From positions 1 through 64,000 of the forward strand of contig NZ_FCOU01000010.1 of NCBI RefSeq assembly GCF_900046475.1: a stretch of 64,000 nt of DNA, in the 5' to 3' direction. The notes under the pieces are model-generated. The model was not told the origin of the DNA and did no database searches. It saw nothing but the letters and a program-made list of their open reading frames with translations. Below, piece after piece: positions 11,459-21,647 of the stretch. Made by a program: the position numbers and the translations under genes. Origin of the DNA: Collinsella ihumii. GTDB taxonomy: Bacteria > Actinomycetota > Coriobacteriia > Coriobacteriales > Coriobacteriaceae. How positions within the stretch are numbered: the first letter of the stretch is position 1; each line of letters begins with the position of its first letter.

Positions 11459-12709
11459 TTAGATGAGGTCCTCGGCATCCTCGATGGCGTCCTCTCCGAA
11501 TCCTTCCGGATCATGGACGCCGCAGAAGCGAGAACCGGGACGCGCCTGGTTGCGGCAGCGCACGCCGTCGGAGCTCACGTACGCGCAGCGCTCGGGCTCC
11601 TCGTCGGAGAGCAGGTCCTCCGCCGGCTCGGGAGCGACCGGGACGTTGCGCAGGATGTCGGCGGCGAGCGACTCGCTCTTGATGTCGATGTGCCAGCCCG
11701 TGAGGCGGGCGGCGAGACGGGCGTTTTGGCCCTCCTTGCCGATCGCGAGCGAGAGCTGGTCGTCGGGCACGATGACGCCGGCGTAGTTCTTCTCCTCGTC
11801 GATGAGCACGCGCGTCACCTTCGCGGGCGACAGGGCGTTGCCGACGTAGACGGCGGGATCCTCGTCCCACAGGATGACGTCGACGCGCTCGCCGCGCAGC
11901 TCGGACACGACGGTGCGCACGCGGCTGCCCTTGGGGCCGACGCAGGCGCCCACCGGGTCCAGGCGGTCGTCGAGCGAGCGGACCGCGACCTTGGAGCGCT
12001 GGCCCGGCTCACGCGCGATGGACATGACCTCGACGGTGCCCTCGTAGATCTCGGGGACCTCGAGCTCGAACAGGCGACGGATGAGCGCCGGGTGCGTGCG
12101 GGAGATGACGATCGGCGGACGGGAGTGCTCGCCACGCACGGGCTGCACGGTCGAGTTCGGGTCGCGCACGTCGATGATGACGGCCTTGATGCGCTGGTTG
12201 TGCATGTAGCGCTCGCCCATGGGACGCTCGTTGCGCTCGTTCTCGTAGCGGCGCTGGTCGAAGTGCGGCAGCTCGGCCTCGACGCCCTCGCGGATCTTCA
12301 CGATGGTGAAGTCGGGGGTGGACTGCAGCACGGTGCCGGTGATGATATCGCCGATGCGCGACGAGAACTCCTCGTAGATCTGCTCGCGGGCGGAGTTGCG
12401 CACGATGGCGTTGATCTCGGCCTTGGCGTGCTGCGCCGCAATGCGCGAGGTGTCCTTGGGCGTGACGTCGATCTCCTCGAACTCGGTGTAGTTGCCCTCT
12501 TCGTCCATGGAGTCGTCGATGGGGATGAGCTTGTAGACGTAGATCTTGCCCGTGGAGCGGTCGATGGTGACCTTGGCGCCCCAGTCGAGGTGGAGGATCT
12601 CGGCGTAGCTCTTGGCCAGCGACTGCTCCAAGCGGTCGATGAGGTAGAGCTGATCGATATGCTTCTCCTGGCACAGCGCCATGAGCGCTTCCATCATCTC
12701 CGATGCCAT
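11459..12709 (-). CDS. nusA: transcription termination/antitermination protein NusA
   Basis: NusA binds RNA polymerase and modulates pausing, termination and antitermination. The order is the N-terminal polymerase-binding domain (about 1-130), an S1 domain ([12 protein letters not shown]), then KH1 and KH2 ([18 protein letters not shown] and [18 protein letters not shown]). The C terminus has an extra Cys-rich tail, with C-x9-C-x10-C-x2-H around residues 373-398 ([12 protein letters not shown] and GSRFCGVHD), which could bind a metal. The start ATG shares one base with the rimP stop (TAATG). infB follows after about 100 bp. Confidence 0.95.
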   Translation of the reverse strand: MASEMMEALMALCQEKHIDQLYLIDRLEQSLAKSYAEILHLDWGAKVTIDRSTGKIYVYKLIPIDDSMDEEGNYTEFEEIDVTPKDTSRIAAQHAKAEINAIVRNSAREQIYEEFSSRIGDIITGTVLQSTPDFTIVKIREGVEAELPHFDQRRYENERNERPMGERYMHNQRIKAVIIDVRDPNSTVQPVRGEHSRPPIVISRTHPALIRRLFELEVPEIYEGTVEVMSIAREPGQRSKVAVRSLDDRLDPVGACVGPKGSRVRTVVSELRGERVDVILWDEDPAVYVGNALSPAKVTRVLIDEEKNYAGVIVPDDQLSLAIGKEGQNARLAARLTGWHIDIKSESLAADILRNVPVAPEPAEDLLSDEEPERCAYVSSDGVRCRNQARPGSRFCGVHDPEGFGEDAIEDAEDLI

Positions 12710-13203
12710 TACTTATCACCCTTTCCGCCCTTGAAGTCATACACCGGCTTCAAGGCACACTTCTTCACGTCTCCATGGGGAATCGAAACCTGTTCGCCAT
12801 CCTCGAGCTCGAGCGTCACCGCCTGCTCGTCGGTCGCCGCGATGGTCCCCTTGAACTTGCGGCGGCCCTCCGTGGCCGTGGTCACGAGCTCGACCGCGCT
12901 TCCGATGTAGCGCTCGAAATCGGACGGTCGACGCAGCGGGCGCGCCATACCGGGGCTCGAGACCTCCAGGGTGTAGGAACCCGAGATGGGATCGAGCTTC
13001 TCCACGGCATCGCTCACCCATGCGTTCTGCGCAGTGACCTCATCGAGCGAAATGCCCTCGCCGTCCAGGCGGTCGATGCGAACGCGCACGCACGGCGCCT
13101 TGGTGGCCCCGACGATCTCGACGTCGACGATGTCGATGCCGTGCTCGGGCGCGACCGCCTCGAGCGCGTCGATGATGTCCTGCTCCAGCTTGCTCTTGAC
13201 CAT
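12709..13203 (-). CDS. rimP: ribosome maturation factor RimP
   Basis: A 164-residue factor for 30S subunit assembly and the first gene of the nusA-infB block. The family N-terminal region shows in VDVEIVGATKAPCVRVRID, then DGEGISLDEVTAQN and YTLEVSSPGMARPLRRPSDF. The ATG at 13203 has GGGGAGGTG 7 bp upstream; an in-frame ATG at 13218 is less likely. Its stop overlaps the nusA start by one base, so the two are probably translationally coupled. Confidence 0.93.
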   Translation of the reverse strand: MVKSKLEQDIIDALEAVAPEHGIDIVDVEIVGATKAPCVRVRIDRLDGEGISLDEVTAQNAWVSDAVEKLDPISGSYTLEVSSPGMARPLRRPSDFERYIGSAVELVTTATEGRRKFKGTIAATDEQAVTLELEDGEQVSIPHGDVKKCALKPVYDFKGGKGDK

Positions 13204-13404
13204 GCAACACCTCCCCATACAGAAAAAAGAAGCGCGGGCGAACCCGCACTCCTTTTCATTACAGCTTCAATTGCCGCCCAAGCATATCATAAGCTGGCCA
13301 AATGTGCGCAAATGCCCGCTGAGCGGCAGTTTTTGCGGCGATTTCCTCCGCAAATTGCACACATAACGACTCGGCGAACGGCGGTTTTCCAGCGTGCAGG
13401 TGAC

Positions 13405-13434
13405 GAAAAAAGCCCCGCTCTGATGAGCGGGGCT
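13405..13434 (-). terminator. terminator of the symporter gene
   Basis: On the minus strand AGCCCCGCTCATCAGAGCGGGGCT is followed by six T. It lies about 30 bp beyond the symporter stop and separates that gene from the rimP operon leader. Confidence 0.85.
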
Positions 13435-13465
13435 CGAGGGGAGTCATCTGCACGATGACGGTCTT

Positions 13466-14890
13466 CTACTCCTCCAGGTAGGCGGACGGGGCCGCGGGCA
13501 CGCCGCGCTTCCACTCGATGGCGTTCACGACGAAGAACACCACGACGGAGACGAAGCAGCCGAACACGACGGGCAGGATGCCGAACAGGAAGTCGCCGCC
13601 GGACAGGAACTGCCAGAACAGGAAGCCGATGGTGCCGCCGACCAGCGAGATGATGCCGGAGTTCTTCGTGGCGTTCTTGACCACGAGGCCCAGGCCGTAG
13701 GCCGCAAACGGGCCGGCGCAGCGGATGCCGAAGGCGAACGTGTTCATCGTCACGATCGGGACGCCGAACATCGAGATGCCGATAGCGATGAGGGCGAACA
13801 CGACATTGCACGCGCGGGTGTAGAACACCTTCTGCTTATCGGTGAGCTCGCGGCCGCCGAACTTGAGGTACAGGTCGTTCATGATGATGGTCGACATGCA
13901 CAGCAGGTTGGAGTCAGCAGACGACATCGTGGCGCAGATGATGGCGGCACAGACGATGCCCGCCACGAACTCGGGCGCATGCGAGGTCGTGACCTCGAGC
14001 ATGGCGTTGGCGCCATCGTTCGGAAGACCGGGCATGGTGGCCGCGGCGCACAGGCCGAGCAGCGTCGGGAAGAAGGCCATGGCGGCCATCAGGACGGCGG
14101 ACAGCCAAGCGGCGTGCGTGGCGGTCTTCTCGTCCTTGGCGGACTCGAAGCGGGAGACCATCTCGGGACCGGCGAGGAACGTGCAGAAGTAGTTGAATAT
14201 GTATCCGATGATCGTCACGACGCCGATGGTCGTGAAGTCGAGCTGTGCCGGAGGCAGCGCTGAGGAGACGGCCTCCCAGCCGCCGCAGCCCTCGATGACG
14301 AACGGCGTCGCGATGGCGAGGCCGACGAGGATGACGCAGAACTGGATGAGGTCCGCCACCTGGTCGGCGACCATGCCGCCGAACGTGGTGTAGAAGATCA
14401 CGACGAAACCGGCGGCGACAAGCGCCACGTTCGTGGGGATGCCGAGCAGCGTGGACACGACGCTGCCGGCGGCGGCGATCTGCGAGGAGGTCAGGCAGAA
14501 CAGCGAGAGCACGGACAGCACGGCGGTGATGGAGCTCGACACGTTGCCGAAGCGACGACCGACGACCTCGGGGATGGTGACGGCCATGGTCTTGCGGATC
14601 TTCGGCGCGAAGTACGCGAGCGGGATCATCGCGATCGACGCAGCGAGCACGTACCAGACGGCGCTGATGCCCCACTCACCGTACGCGCGCTGCGCGAGAC
14701 CGGTCGTCGAGCCACCGCCGATGTTGTTCGCGGACAGCGAGAACGCGACGAAGAACAGGCCCATTCGACGGCCTGCGACCATGTAGTCCTCGCTGTTCTT
14801 GATGTTGAGCTTGCCGACGATGAAGCCGATGCCCAACATGACAACCAGGTACACCACCACAATTACCAGTGCTTGTGTTTGCAGGTGCAT
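13466..14890 (-). CDS. sodium:solute symporter family (SSS) transporter
   Basis: A 474-residue polytopic membrane protein of the SSS family (proline, pantothenate and sugar symporters), which couples solute uptake to the sodium gradient. About 12-13 hydrophobic segments are visible, starting with VIVVVYLVVMLGIGFIVGKL. The family signature shows in GLFFVAFSLSANNIGGGSTTG near residue 50 and in FYTTFGGMVADQVADLIQF around 170-190. The substrate cannot be assigned. The start at 14890 is preceded by AGAAGGGA; the extra 16 residues of the longest frame are not membrane-like. It is a single-gene unit with its own terminator. Confidence 0.88.
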   Translation of the reverse strand: MHLQTQALVIVVVYLVVMLGIGFIVGKLNIKNSEDYMVAGRRMGLFFVAFSLSANNIGGGSTTGLAQRAYGEWGISAVWYVLAASIAMIPLAYFAPKIRKTMAVTIPEVVGRRFGNVSSSITAVLSVLSLFCLTSSQIAAAGSVVSTLLGIPTNVALVAAGFVVIFYTTFGGMVADQVADLIQFCVILVGLAIATPFVIEGCGGWEAVSSALPPAQLDFTTIGVVTIIGYIFNYFCTFLAGPEMVSRFESAKDEKTATHAAWLSAVLMAAMAFFPTLLGLCAAATMPGLPNDGANAMLEVTTSHAPEFVAGIVCAAIICATMSSADSNLLCMSTIIMNDLYLKFGGRELTDKQKVFYTRACNVVFALIAIGISMFGVPIVTMNTFAFGIRCAGPFAAYGLGLVVKNATKNSGIISLVGGTIGFLFWQFLSGGDFLFGILPVVFGCFVSVVVFFVVNAIEWKRGVPAAPSAYLEE

Positions 14891-15100
14891 GTTTGTCCCT
14901 TCTCTCCCCTTTTCCAAATCGGACAACTTCTGGAGCAATAAAAGTTTATTGGTCCAGATGAGAAAAGAATATCACGCACGCTTTGCAGCCCTTGAGCTGG
15001 ACCGAGAATTTAACCGTTAACTTATGCGAACGGTAGGAAATGGCAGGCGAACAGTCTGGAAGGCTAACGGAATTTCCGTTTTGGTCGTATGAGACAAAAC

Positions 15101-15257
15101 CGGCCCGCCCCATGCAAACTGGGGACGTACCTTCCGCGTGCACTTTTGCAAATTGGGGGACGTACCTTCCGCATGCACTTTTGCAAATTGGGGACGTACC
15201 TTCGGCGTGCACAAGTGCATGCGGAAGGTACGTCCCCAATTTGCATGGGGCGGGCCG
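15101..15257. repeat. nested palindromic REP-like element
   Basis: The outer arms CGGCCCGCCCCATGCAAA (15101-15118) and its reverse complement (ending 15257) enclose three GGGGACGTACCTTC(C/G)GC(G/A)TGCAC units. The third forms a hairpin with its inverted copy (15196-15245). The units share the core of the array at 1677-1870 but use the CCTTCCGC variant. The element lies in the gap between the leuS terminator and the symporter gene. Confidence 0.85.
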
Positions 15258-15265
15258 AGCCGGCA

Positions 15266-15297
15266 TAAAAAAGCGCCCCGCCGATGGCAGGGCGCTC
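15266..15297 (-). terminator. leuS terminator
   Basis: On the minus strand AGCGCCCTGCCATCGGCGGGGCGCT is followed by TTTTTT, 12 bp after the leuS stop codon. Confidence 0.85.
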
Positions 15298-15308
15298 AGC
15301 TGGAGGTG

Positions 15309-17876
15309 CTATTTCACCACGAGGTTCACGAGCTTGCCGGGCACGCAGATCGCCTTGACGATCTGTTTGCCTTCGAGCCACTTGCCGGCGACGGCGACGG
15401 CGGCCTCCTGCATCTGCTCGGTCGTGGCGTTCGTCGGGACCATGGCGTGGGCGCGCATCTTGCCGAGCACCTGGACCGCGATTTCGACCTCGTCCTCGAC
15501 CGACTCGGCGAGGTCGAACTCCGGCCAGCTCGCCGTGTACGCGTAGCTGTCGTGGCCGAGCGCCGCGTGCCACAGCTCGTCTGCCCAGAACGGGCAGATC
15601 GGCGCCATGACCGACACGATGTCGGTCGCGACCAGCTGGCTCAACGCCCCGTCGAGCTCCTCGCCCGCGTTGATGTAGGCGCTGGCGGCGTTCACGAGCT
15701 CCATGATCGCGGAGATGGCGGTGTTGAACTGCTGGCGGTCGAAGTCCTCCGTGCACTTGGCGATCGTGCGGTGGCGCTCACGGTAGAGCTTCATAGCAAC
15801 GGGGCTGAGCGCGCCCTTGTCCAACTTCGCCGAGGCGTCCGCGGCGTTGGCGAGGGTCCACACGATGCGCCACGCGCGCTTGAGGAAGCGGTTCGCGCCG
15901 GCGACGGCATCGGGATCCCAGTCGAAATCCTTCTCGGGCGGGGCGATGAACAGGATGGCGAGGCGCATGGTGTCGGCGCCGTAGGGCTCGATGACGCTCG
16001 AGGGAGGCACCACGTTGCCCTTGGACTTGGACATGGTCTCGCCGTTCTCGTCTTTCACCATGCCCTGGCACAGCAGGTTGGTGAACGGCTCGTCCACGTC
16101 GAGCATGCCCATATCGCGCAGCGCCTTGGTGAAGAAGCGCGAGTAGAGCAGGTGCAGGATCGCATGCTCGATGCCGCCGATGTAGTTGTCGACCGGCATC
16201 CAGCGGTCCGCCGCATCCTTGGAGAACGGCAGCTCCTCGTTATGCGGGTCGCAATAGCGCAGGTAATACCAGCTGGAGCACGTGAAGGTGTCCATGGTGT
16301 CGGTCTCGCGGCGCGCGGGGCGTCCGCAAACCGGGCAGGTGGTCTCGTAGAACTCGGCGCACTCGGCAAGGGTCTCGCCCGCACCGAGGTCGAGGTTGTC
16401 CGGCAGCATGACGGGCAGTTGGTCCTCGGGAACCGGAACGATGCCGCAGTGCTCGCAGTGGATGGCCGGGATGGGGTTGCCCCAGTAGCGCTGGCGGGAG
16501 ATCAGCCAGTCGCGCAGGCGGAACTCGACCTTGCGGCGGCCGGTGCCGGCGGCCTCGAGGTCGGCCACGATCGCGGCCTCGCCCTCGGAGTGCTTGCCGC
16601 CACGCATGCCGGTGTACTTTCCGGACTGGACGAGCGTGCCCTCGGCGGCGTGCGCGCAGTCCCAGTCGACGGTCTCGGCATGATAGGTGTCGATGGACTC
16701 GCCGGACTCCTCGAGCGCAGCGAGCTCGTCGTCCATGAGGATAATCGGCACGATGGGCAGGTCGTATTTGCGGGCGAACTCGAAGTCGCGCTGGTCGCCG
16801 CAGGGCACCGCCATGACGGCGCCGGTGCCGTAGTCGGCAACCACGTAGTCGGCCACCCACACGGGGACCTTGGCGCCCGACACGGGGTTCACCACGTAGC
16901 GGCCCGTGAAGGCGCCGTGCTTCTCGAGGGTACCCTGGGCGCGCTCGACCGCGGAGATCTTCTTCGCGCCCTCGACGATCGCCATGACGTCGTGCTCGTA
17001 CTCGGTGCCCGCGACCAGGTCGTGCAGGCCCTCGTACTCGGGAGCGAGCAGGAAGAACGTGCAGCCGAACAGCGTGTCGGCACGCGTCGTGAAGACGGTG
17101 ATCTTGCCCTCGTCGCCGCAGATGGGCTCGCCGTCGGCGTCGCACAGGGTGAAATCGACCTCGGCGCCCTCGGAGCGACCGATCCAGTTGGCCTGCATCT
17201 GCTTGACGCGCTCGGGCCAGCCGGGCAGCTTCTCGAGGTCGTCGAGCAGCTCCTGCGCGTAGTCGGTGATCTTGAAGTACCACTGCTCGAGGTCGCGCTT
17301 CTCGGGCTCGGAGCCGCAGCGCCAGCACTTGCCCTCGGTCACCTGCTCGTTGGCGAGAACCGTCTTGCAGGTGGGGCACCAGTTGACCGGGCTCTTCTTG
17401 CGGTAGACGAGGCCGCGCTCCCACATCTTCTCGAAGATCCACTGACCCCAGCGGTAGTAATCGGGACTGCACGTCTTAACCAGACGATCCATATCGTAGG
17501 AGAAGCCCATGCGCTTCATCGTGGCGAGCGCCTGGTCCATGTTCTTGTAGGTCCATGCGCCGGCCTGCGTGTTGTGCTTGATGGCGGCGTTCTCGGCGGG
17601 CAGGCCGAACGCGTCGAAGCCGATGGGATGCAGCACGTCGAAGCCGCGCATGCGGGCCTGGCGCGCCATGGCGTCGCCGATGGTGTAGTTGCGCGCGTGT
17701 CCCATGTGCAGGTCGCCCGACGGATACGGAAACATCTCCAGCACGTACTTTTTCGGCTTGTCGGGGTCGGTGTCCACCGCGAAGACGTTGTCGCGGTCCC
17801 ACGCCTCGATCCATTTGGTCTCGATCGCCGCGGCGTCGTACGCGGGGATCTCCTTATGGTCGGTGCAGTCGCACAT
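15309..17876 (-). CDS. leuS: leucyl-tRNA synthetase
   Basis: Class I synthetase that charges tRNA-Leu. The HIGH-type motif is [11 protein letters not shown] (about residue 57), the KMSKS-type motif is TMSKSKGN, and a zinc-binding cluster [12 protein letters not shown]...CWRC lies near 160. The CP1 editing domain occupies the middle (about 220-420). Its length of 855 residues is normal. The ATG at 17876 has AAAGGAG 8 bp upstream. A hairpin followed by a T-run lies in the leader. tRNA-Leu(TAG), one substrate, is encoded at 59207. Confidence 0.95.
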   Translation of the reverse strand: MCDCTDHKEIPAYDAAAIETKWIEAWDRDNVFAVDTDPDKPKKYVLEMFPYPSGDLHMGHARNYTIGDAMARQARMRGFDVLHPIGFDAFGLPAENAAIKHNTQAGAWTYKNMDQALATMKRMGFSYDMDRLVKTCSPDYYRWGQWIFEKMWERGLVYRKKSPVNWCPTCKTVLANEQVTEGKCWRCGSEPEKRDLEQWYFKITDYAQELLDDLEKLPGWPERVKQMQANWIGRSEGAEVDFTLCDADGEPICGDEGKITVFTTRADTLFGCTFFLLAPEYEGLHDLVAGTEYEHDVMAIVEGAKKISAVERAQGTLEKHGAFTGRYVVNPVSGAKVPVWVADYVVADYGTGAVMAVPCGDQRDFEFARKYDLPIVPIILMDDELAALEESGESIDTYHAETVDWDCAHAAEGTLVQSGKYTGMRGGKHSEGEAAIVADLEAAGTGRRKVEFRLRDWLISRQRYWGNPIPAIHCEHCGIVPVPEDQLPVMLPDNLDLGAGETLAECAEFYETTCPVCGRPARRETDTMDTFTCSSWYYLRYCDPHNEELPFSKDAADRWMPVDNYIGGIEHAILHLLYSRFFTKALRDMGMLDVDEPFTNLLCQGMVKDENGETMSKSKGNVVPPSSVIEPYGADTMRLAILFIAPPEKDFDWDPDAVAGANRFLKRAWRIVWTLANAADASAKLDKGALSPVAMKLYRERHRTIAKCTEDFDRQQFNTAISAIMELVNAASAYINAGEELDGALSQLVATDIVSVMAPICPFWADELWHAALGHDSYAYTASWPEFDLAESVEDEVEIAVQVLGKMRAHAMVPTNATTEQMQEAAVAVAGKWLEGKQIVKAICVPGKLVNLVVK

Positions 17877-17907
17877 ATACGGGCTCCTTTACGGCTTGGC
17901 GAATCTT

Positions 17908-17940
17908 CTAAAAAATAGAGGGGTCGGCACGATGCCGGCC
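17908..17940 (-). promoter_or_regulatory. terminator-like hairpin in the leuS leader
   Basis: Reading toward leuS, GGCCGGCATCGTGCCGACC folds with 7 of 8 pairs and is followed by CCTCTATTTTTTAG. It ends about 30 bp before the leuS start. It may be an attenuator, or the end of an upstream transcript. I found no T-box sequence or leucine-rich leader peptide, so the control signal is unknown. Confidence 0.4.
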
Positions 17941-18160
17941 GCCCATATGGCTAACTCGACAATTCTAGCAAATCGGCCGCATGATGGAGCGTGATCATCG
18001 AGGCCACTGATTCACAACGCCACGTGGCGCACCCGCAGCATCTCGCGCGATGCCTTGGAGGCCGCTCCCCTGCAGCATCTTGCGCACGTCACATGGTTCA
18101 GCGGGACTGGGTTTTATCAAGTTCGGAAGACGAAAGGGGTACACAGACGGCTTCCTATCT

Positions 18161-18317
18161 CTGAAAAACCGAAGTTTTGAGCGACCGCACACTCAAGTTG
18201 ACTAAAACGGCACAAACGGACATGGCATTTTTGCAGGTAGACTGCATGCCGCTTCGGATGGTCGATGCGCTTTCAGGGCCTTTGAAACTGTAGCCACTCA
18301 AAACCTCGTTTTTTCAG
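18161..18317. repeat. 157-bp palindromic element, copy A (MITE-like)
   Basis: The ends are inverted repeats of about 25 bp, from CTGAAAAACCGAAGTTTTGA to CTCGTTTTTTCAG, matching at about 20 positions. The interior shares ACGGCACAAACGGACATG and TTTTTGCAGGTAGACTGCAT with copy B at 19633-19789, which is exactly the same length. The core TGCAGGTAGACTGCA is itself a small hairpin. No coding capacity. The two copies flank the gene at 18469-19527. Confidence 0.8.
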
Positions 18318-18468
18318 CGACTCTTTCGATTCAAACTACCGGACGCAAGCGCACCCCGGTTGATACACCCCTGCGATTGCCAGAAAGGAATGCGCTGCCG
18401 CCGAAGCAATCGAGTCGGCCCATACAGCAAGCCGAGATGATTGGTGCCCGTATTTTGGAAGGCCTCGC

Positions 18469-19527
18469 TCAGTAACCTGGACCCTTGAACACAAACCGCT
18501 TCCATAAGTCATCCTGACGAGAGCGAAATCGAGCGAGCTGCATCCTTCCCTCCTCGCTCTCGCGAGATACGCGCAAGGTTGGACGTGCAGCGAGCTTCAG
18601 CACACGACGAGCCCGCTCCCCCATGAGTACCAGATAATCGAAATCTTCGAGATCCGATGTGGTAATCGAATAATGGACGATCGAATCGACCGTGGCAATC
18701 GCATTCGCTCGACGACGGTCATCAAGCAGCTTGGCGTCCCCTTCGTGAACCGAGACGCTATCGTAATCAAATGCAACGTCCCGCCGAGCACCGGACTTAC
18801 TCACCGAGGTCAGCAGGATATCGGGATAGCGCTCTTCGCTCTGAGGTTTACCGAATAGATCGCGTCCCGTAAATACTTTGATACAGGGATTTAGTCTAAC
18901 AGTTCCCAGCTTCAACCCACCGAGGGCTGGGGGAAGCCCGTAGAACATGGCAAGCCCTGATTCCTTGGGCGATCGGGAATGCTCAAGCACGTAGGGCAAT
19001 GCGATTCGTGCTTTTCGCGCCCCGTATAACGAACCCGCGCGCTCGAGAAATCGTTCGATGCGGGAAACCGATGTCAGTGGTACGTCAGGACAAGATCTGG
19101 CAACGATGCCGCCGGCTCCCAACGGCTCGATTCGATAATCGGAGCACAATGCCATGCCCGCATAGATAGCACCAAGCTTGTCTGATGTGGCAGCCATGTG
19201 CACGAACGTAAGCTCAGGGTTTGTGATATAGAGGGAAAGGTCGTCTATGCCACTAGGTATCCCGATGAGCGAACCCTGAGGTAACGAATCGCGACATAGA
19301 TGGGCGCATACCCTCTTGCCCCTCCTGCGCAGCAGCGGATCATCGGTCAAGAAATCCAAAGGGATATCCTCAAGATCGAGGAACCATTGCAGTTTGCGAA
19401 TGACCTCATCGCTCGGAATGCTGGCATAGGCCAGGGATGCGCGCAGCGATCGAGAGCCGATTTCTCTCGGATTCTTATGGCGCATGTACCATATTGTAGC
19501 CGCAGTATGTCCAAGTACGCATTTCAT
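18469..19527 (-). CDS. AbiEi/DUF559-like protein, possible PD-(D/E)XK nuclease fold
   Basis: A 352-residue protein I cannot name. The C-terminal third (about 235-300) reads RRDVAFDYDSVSVHEG, then DDRRRANAIATVDSIVHYSI, which follows the DUF559/Vsr-like pattern (E/D-YD...H...DRRR...V). That pattern is usually fused to an AbiEi-type antitoxin N terminus in actinobacteria. The usual glutamate is an aspartate here. The N terminus starts directly with MKCVLGHTAATIWYMRHKN and lacks a clear ribosome site, so a later ATG at 19485 is possible. It stands alone between two 157-bp palindromic elements, which suggests an accessory cargo gene. A role in phage defence or toxin-antitoxin control is inference only. 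Confidence 0.5.
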   Translation of the reverse strand: MKCVLGHTAATIWYMRHKNPREIGSRSLRASLAYASIPSDEVIRKLQWFLDLEDIPLDFLTDDPLLRRRGKRVCAHLCRDSLPQGSLIGIPSGIDDLSLYITNPELTFVHMAATSDKLGAIYAGMALCSDYRIEPLGAGGIVARSCPDVPLTSVSRIERFLERAGSLYGARKARIALPYVLEHSRSPKESGLAMFYGLPPALGGLKLGTVRLNPCIKVFTGRDLFGKPQSEERYPDILLTSVSKSGARRDVAFDYDSVSVHEGDAKLLDDRRRANAIATVDSIVHYSITTSDLEDFDYLVLMGERARRVLKLAARPTLRVSRESEEGRMQLARFRSRQDDLWKRFVFKGPGY

Positions 19528-19632
19528 GCTGCGAGCATATCATATTGGCACAGTACATACAATATATATCTCAGAATATTAGCTACGGCAGGAACTCATT
19601 CGGAAGAAAGGTGCTTGCAGCCATGAGAGTCA

Positions 19633-19789
19633 CTGAAAAAACGGGGATTTGAGTGCCCGCGCATTCAAGTGGATCAAAACGGCACAAACGGACATGACCT
19701 TTTTGCAGGTAGACTGCATGTCGCCCCCGGTGGTCGATGTGCTTTCGGGTCCCTTGAATCTATAGGCACTCATACCCTCGTTTTTTCAG
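19633..19789. repeat. 157-bp palindromic element, copy B (MITE-like)
   Basis: Same length and orientation as copy A, with terminal inverted repeats matching at 21 of 25 positions (CTGAAAAAACGGGGATTTGA against the complement of the right end). The palindrome extends outward by TCA/TGA. The interior matches copy A over most of its length. It lies upstream of the AbiEi-like gene and downstream of guaB. Confidence 0.85.
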
Positions 19790-19822
19790 TGATCCTCTTG
19801 TCCGCAGCTACCCCTGAAGACA

Positions 19823-19864
19823 ACGACGCGCCCTTGCGCGACTTTCCGCACAAGGGCGCGTCGT
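19823..19864 (-). terminator. strong hairpin downstream of guaB
   Basis: ACGACGCGCCCTTG and its complement form a 14-bp GC-rich stem around a 14-nt loop, about 50 bp past the guaB stop. There is no clean T-run, so a rho-independent role is likely but not certain. Confidence 0.55.
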
Positions 19865-19916
19865 AAGAAACGACCTATCCGTGAAAACGAACCCCGAAGG
19901 AAAGGCCCACCGAGGC

Positions 19917-21428
19917 TTAGTTGTAGCTCACCGTCTGCTGGGAGTCCTTCACGACGACGTCGTGCGCGCCGCCCTCGACGATGGAGGTGGAGGAGACGAG
20001 TGTGAGGCGCGCCTTGTCCTGGAGCTCCTTGATGGTGAGCGCACCGCAGTTGCACATGGTGGACTTGATCTTGTACAGCGTGGCGTTCACTCCGTCCTTG
20101 AGGGAGCCGGCGTAGGGCACGTAGGAGTCGACGCCCTCGACGAACGCAAGCTTCTGCGCGCCGCCCAGATCGTAGCGCTGCCAGTTGCGGGCACGCGCGG
20201 AGCCCTCGCCCCAGTACTCCTTCATGTACTGGCCGTTGACGTTGACGCGCTCGGTCGGGCTCTCATCGAAGCGGGCAAAGTAGCGGCCGAGCATCATGAA
20301 GTCGGCACCCATGGCGAGCGCGAGCGTCATGTGGTAGTCGTAGACGATGCCGCCGTCGGAGCACACCGGGACGTAGATGCCCGTCTCCTCGAAGTACTCG
20401 TCGCGCGCGCGGCACACGTCGATGAGCGCGGTGGCCTGGCCGCGGCCGATGCCCTTGGTCTCGCGGGTGATGCAGATGGAGCCGCCGCCGATACCGACCT
20501 TCACGAAGTCTGCGCCGCAGTCGGCCAGGAAACGGAAGCCGTCGGCGTCGACGACGTTGCCGGCACCCACGCGCACGGACTCACCGTAGTTGGCGCGGAT
20601 CCACTCGATGGTGCGCTTCTGCCACTCGGAGAAGCCCTCGGAGGAGTCGATGCACAGCACGTCGGCACCGGCCTCGACCAGCAGCGGCACGCGGGTGGCG
20701 TAGTCGCGCGTGTTGATGCCCGCGCCGACCATGTAGCGCTTGTTGGCGTCGAGCATCTCGTTGGGGTTGGACTTGTGGCTGTCGTAGTCCTTGCGGAACA
20801 CGATGCCGACCAGGTGGTCGTTGTCGTCGACGACGGGCAGGGCGTTCAGCTTGTTGTCCCAGATCACGTCGTTTGCCTTCTTGAGGGTGATGTCCTTGTC
20901 GCCCACGATGAGCTTCTCGCGCGGGGTCATGAACTCGGAGACCTTCTTGGAGTGGTCGTCGCGGCTGGGACGGTAGTCGCGGCTCGTGACGATGCCGAGC
21001 AGGCGGCCGCGGGAGCTGCCGTCATCGGTCACGGGCATGGTGGAGTGACCGGTGCGCTCCTTCAGCGCCATGACCTGCTCCATGGTCATGTCGGGCGTGA
21101 GGGTGGAGTCGGACTCGACGAAGCCGGCCTTGTGGTCCTTGACCGCCTTGACCATCGCGGCCTCCTGCTCGGGGGTCTGAGAACCGTAGATGAAGCTCAG
21201 ACCGCCCTCGGTCGCCAGGGCGACGGCCATGTCGGGGCCGGAAACGGACTGCATGATGGCGGAGACCATCGGGATGTTCAGATTGATCGCAGACTCCTCG
21301 CCGCGCTTGAAGCGCACGAGCGGGGTCTTGAGCGAAACGTTTGCAGGGATGCACTCGGAAGACGAGTAACCCGGGACCAACAGATACTCGGAAAATGTAT
21401 GGGACTCACCGGGGAAGAACATTGCCAT
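19917..21428 (-). CDS. guaB: IMP dehydrogenase GuaB
   Basis: Oxidises IMP to XMP, the committed step of GMP synthesis. The (beta/alpha)8 barrel is split by a CBS-domain pair at about residues 100-215 ([20 protein letters not shown] and [18 protein letters not shown]). The catalytic-loop cysteine is in [17 protein letters not shown], and the NAD/IMP sites are [17 protein letters not shown] and [13 protein letters not shown]. Its length of 503 residues fits. The start at 21428 has GAAGGAG upstream; the longer frame to 21548 covers the promoter. The promoter region shared with the divergent ModE-like gene holds TTGTAG-type inverted repeats. Confidence 0.93.
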   Translation of the reverse strand: MAMFFPGESHTFSEYLLVPGYSSSECIPANVSLKTPLVRFKRGEESAINLNIPMVSAIMQSVSGPDMAVALATEGGLSFIYGSQTPEQEAAMVKAVKDHKAGFVESDSTLTPDMTMEQVMALKERTGHSTMPVTDDGSSRGRLLGIVTSRDYRPSRDDHSKKVSEFMTPREKLIVGDKDITLKKANDVIWDNKLNALPVVDDNDHLVGIVFRKDYDSHKSNPNEMLDANKRYMVGAGINTRDYATRVPLLVEAGADVLCIDSSEGFSEWQKRTIEWIRANYGESVRVGAGNVVDADGFRFLADCGADFVKVGIGGGSICITRETKGIGRGQATALIDVCRARDEYFEETGIYVPVCSDGGIVYDYHMTLALAMGADFMMLGRYFARFDESPTERVNVNGQYMKEYWGEGSARARNWQRYDLGGAQKLAFVEGVDSYVPYAGSLKDGVNATLYKIKSTMCNCGALTIKELQDKARLTLVSSTSIVEGGAHDVVVKDSQQTVSYN

Positions 21429-21536
21429 AGATACTCCTTCTTTCGAGTAGGGTGCGATCGAGCCTCGCGCACAGCGGCGCGAAAGCCCATGCCGCACGGT
21501 TTCGCCGATGAACCGGATGGCGGCCGGTTCGCGGCT

Positions 21537-21576
21537 ATTGTAGAGCAATCTACGCTGCTACAATGCAATTTGTAGC
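21537..21576. promoter_or_regulatory. inverted TTGTAG/CTACAA repeats between guaB and modE-like gene
   Basis: Three interleaved half-sites are visible: ATTGTAG (from 21537), CTACAAT and TTGTAGC. GCTACAA-TGCAAT-TTGTAGC (21557-21576) is a perfect 7-bp inverted repeat. TACAAT on the minus strand at 21537-21542 could be the guaB -10 box. The position between divergent genes suggests an operator, but the regulator is unknown. Confidence 0.45.
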
Positions 21577-21647
21577 ATCTTCACGCGGATTGTGCTCCGC
21601 GAAGAGCAAAATCGCAGCAGGGGCTTTACCCGAGGGGAGCGAGCGAT

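Noticed and set aside
17995-18192. Short minus-strand ORF of 65 codons upstream of leuS
   Set aside because: No ribosome site or recognisable domain, and it overlaps the 157-bp palindromic element.
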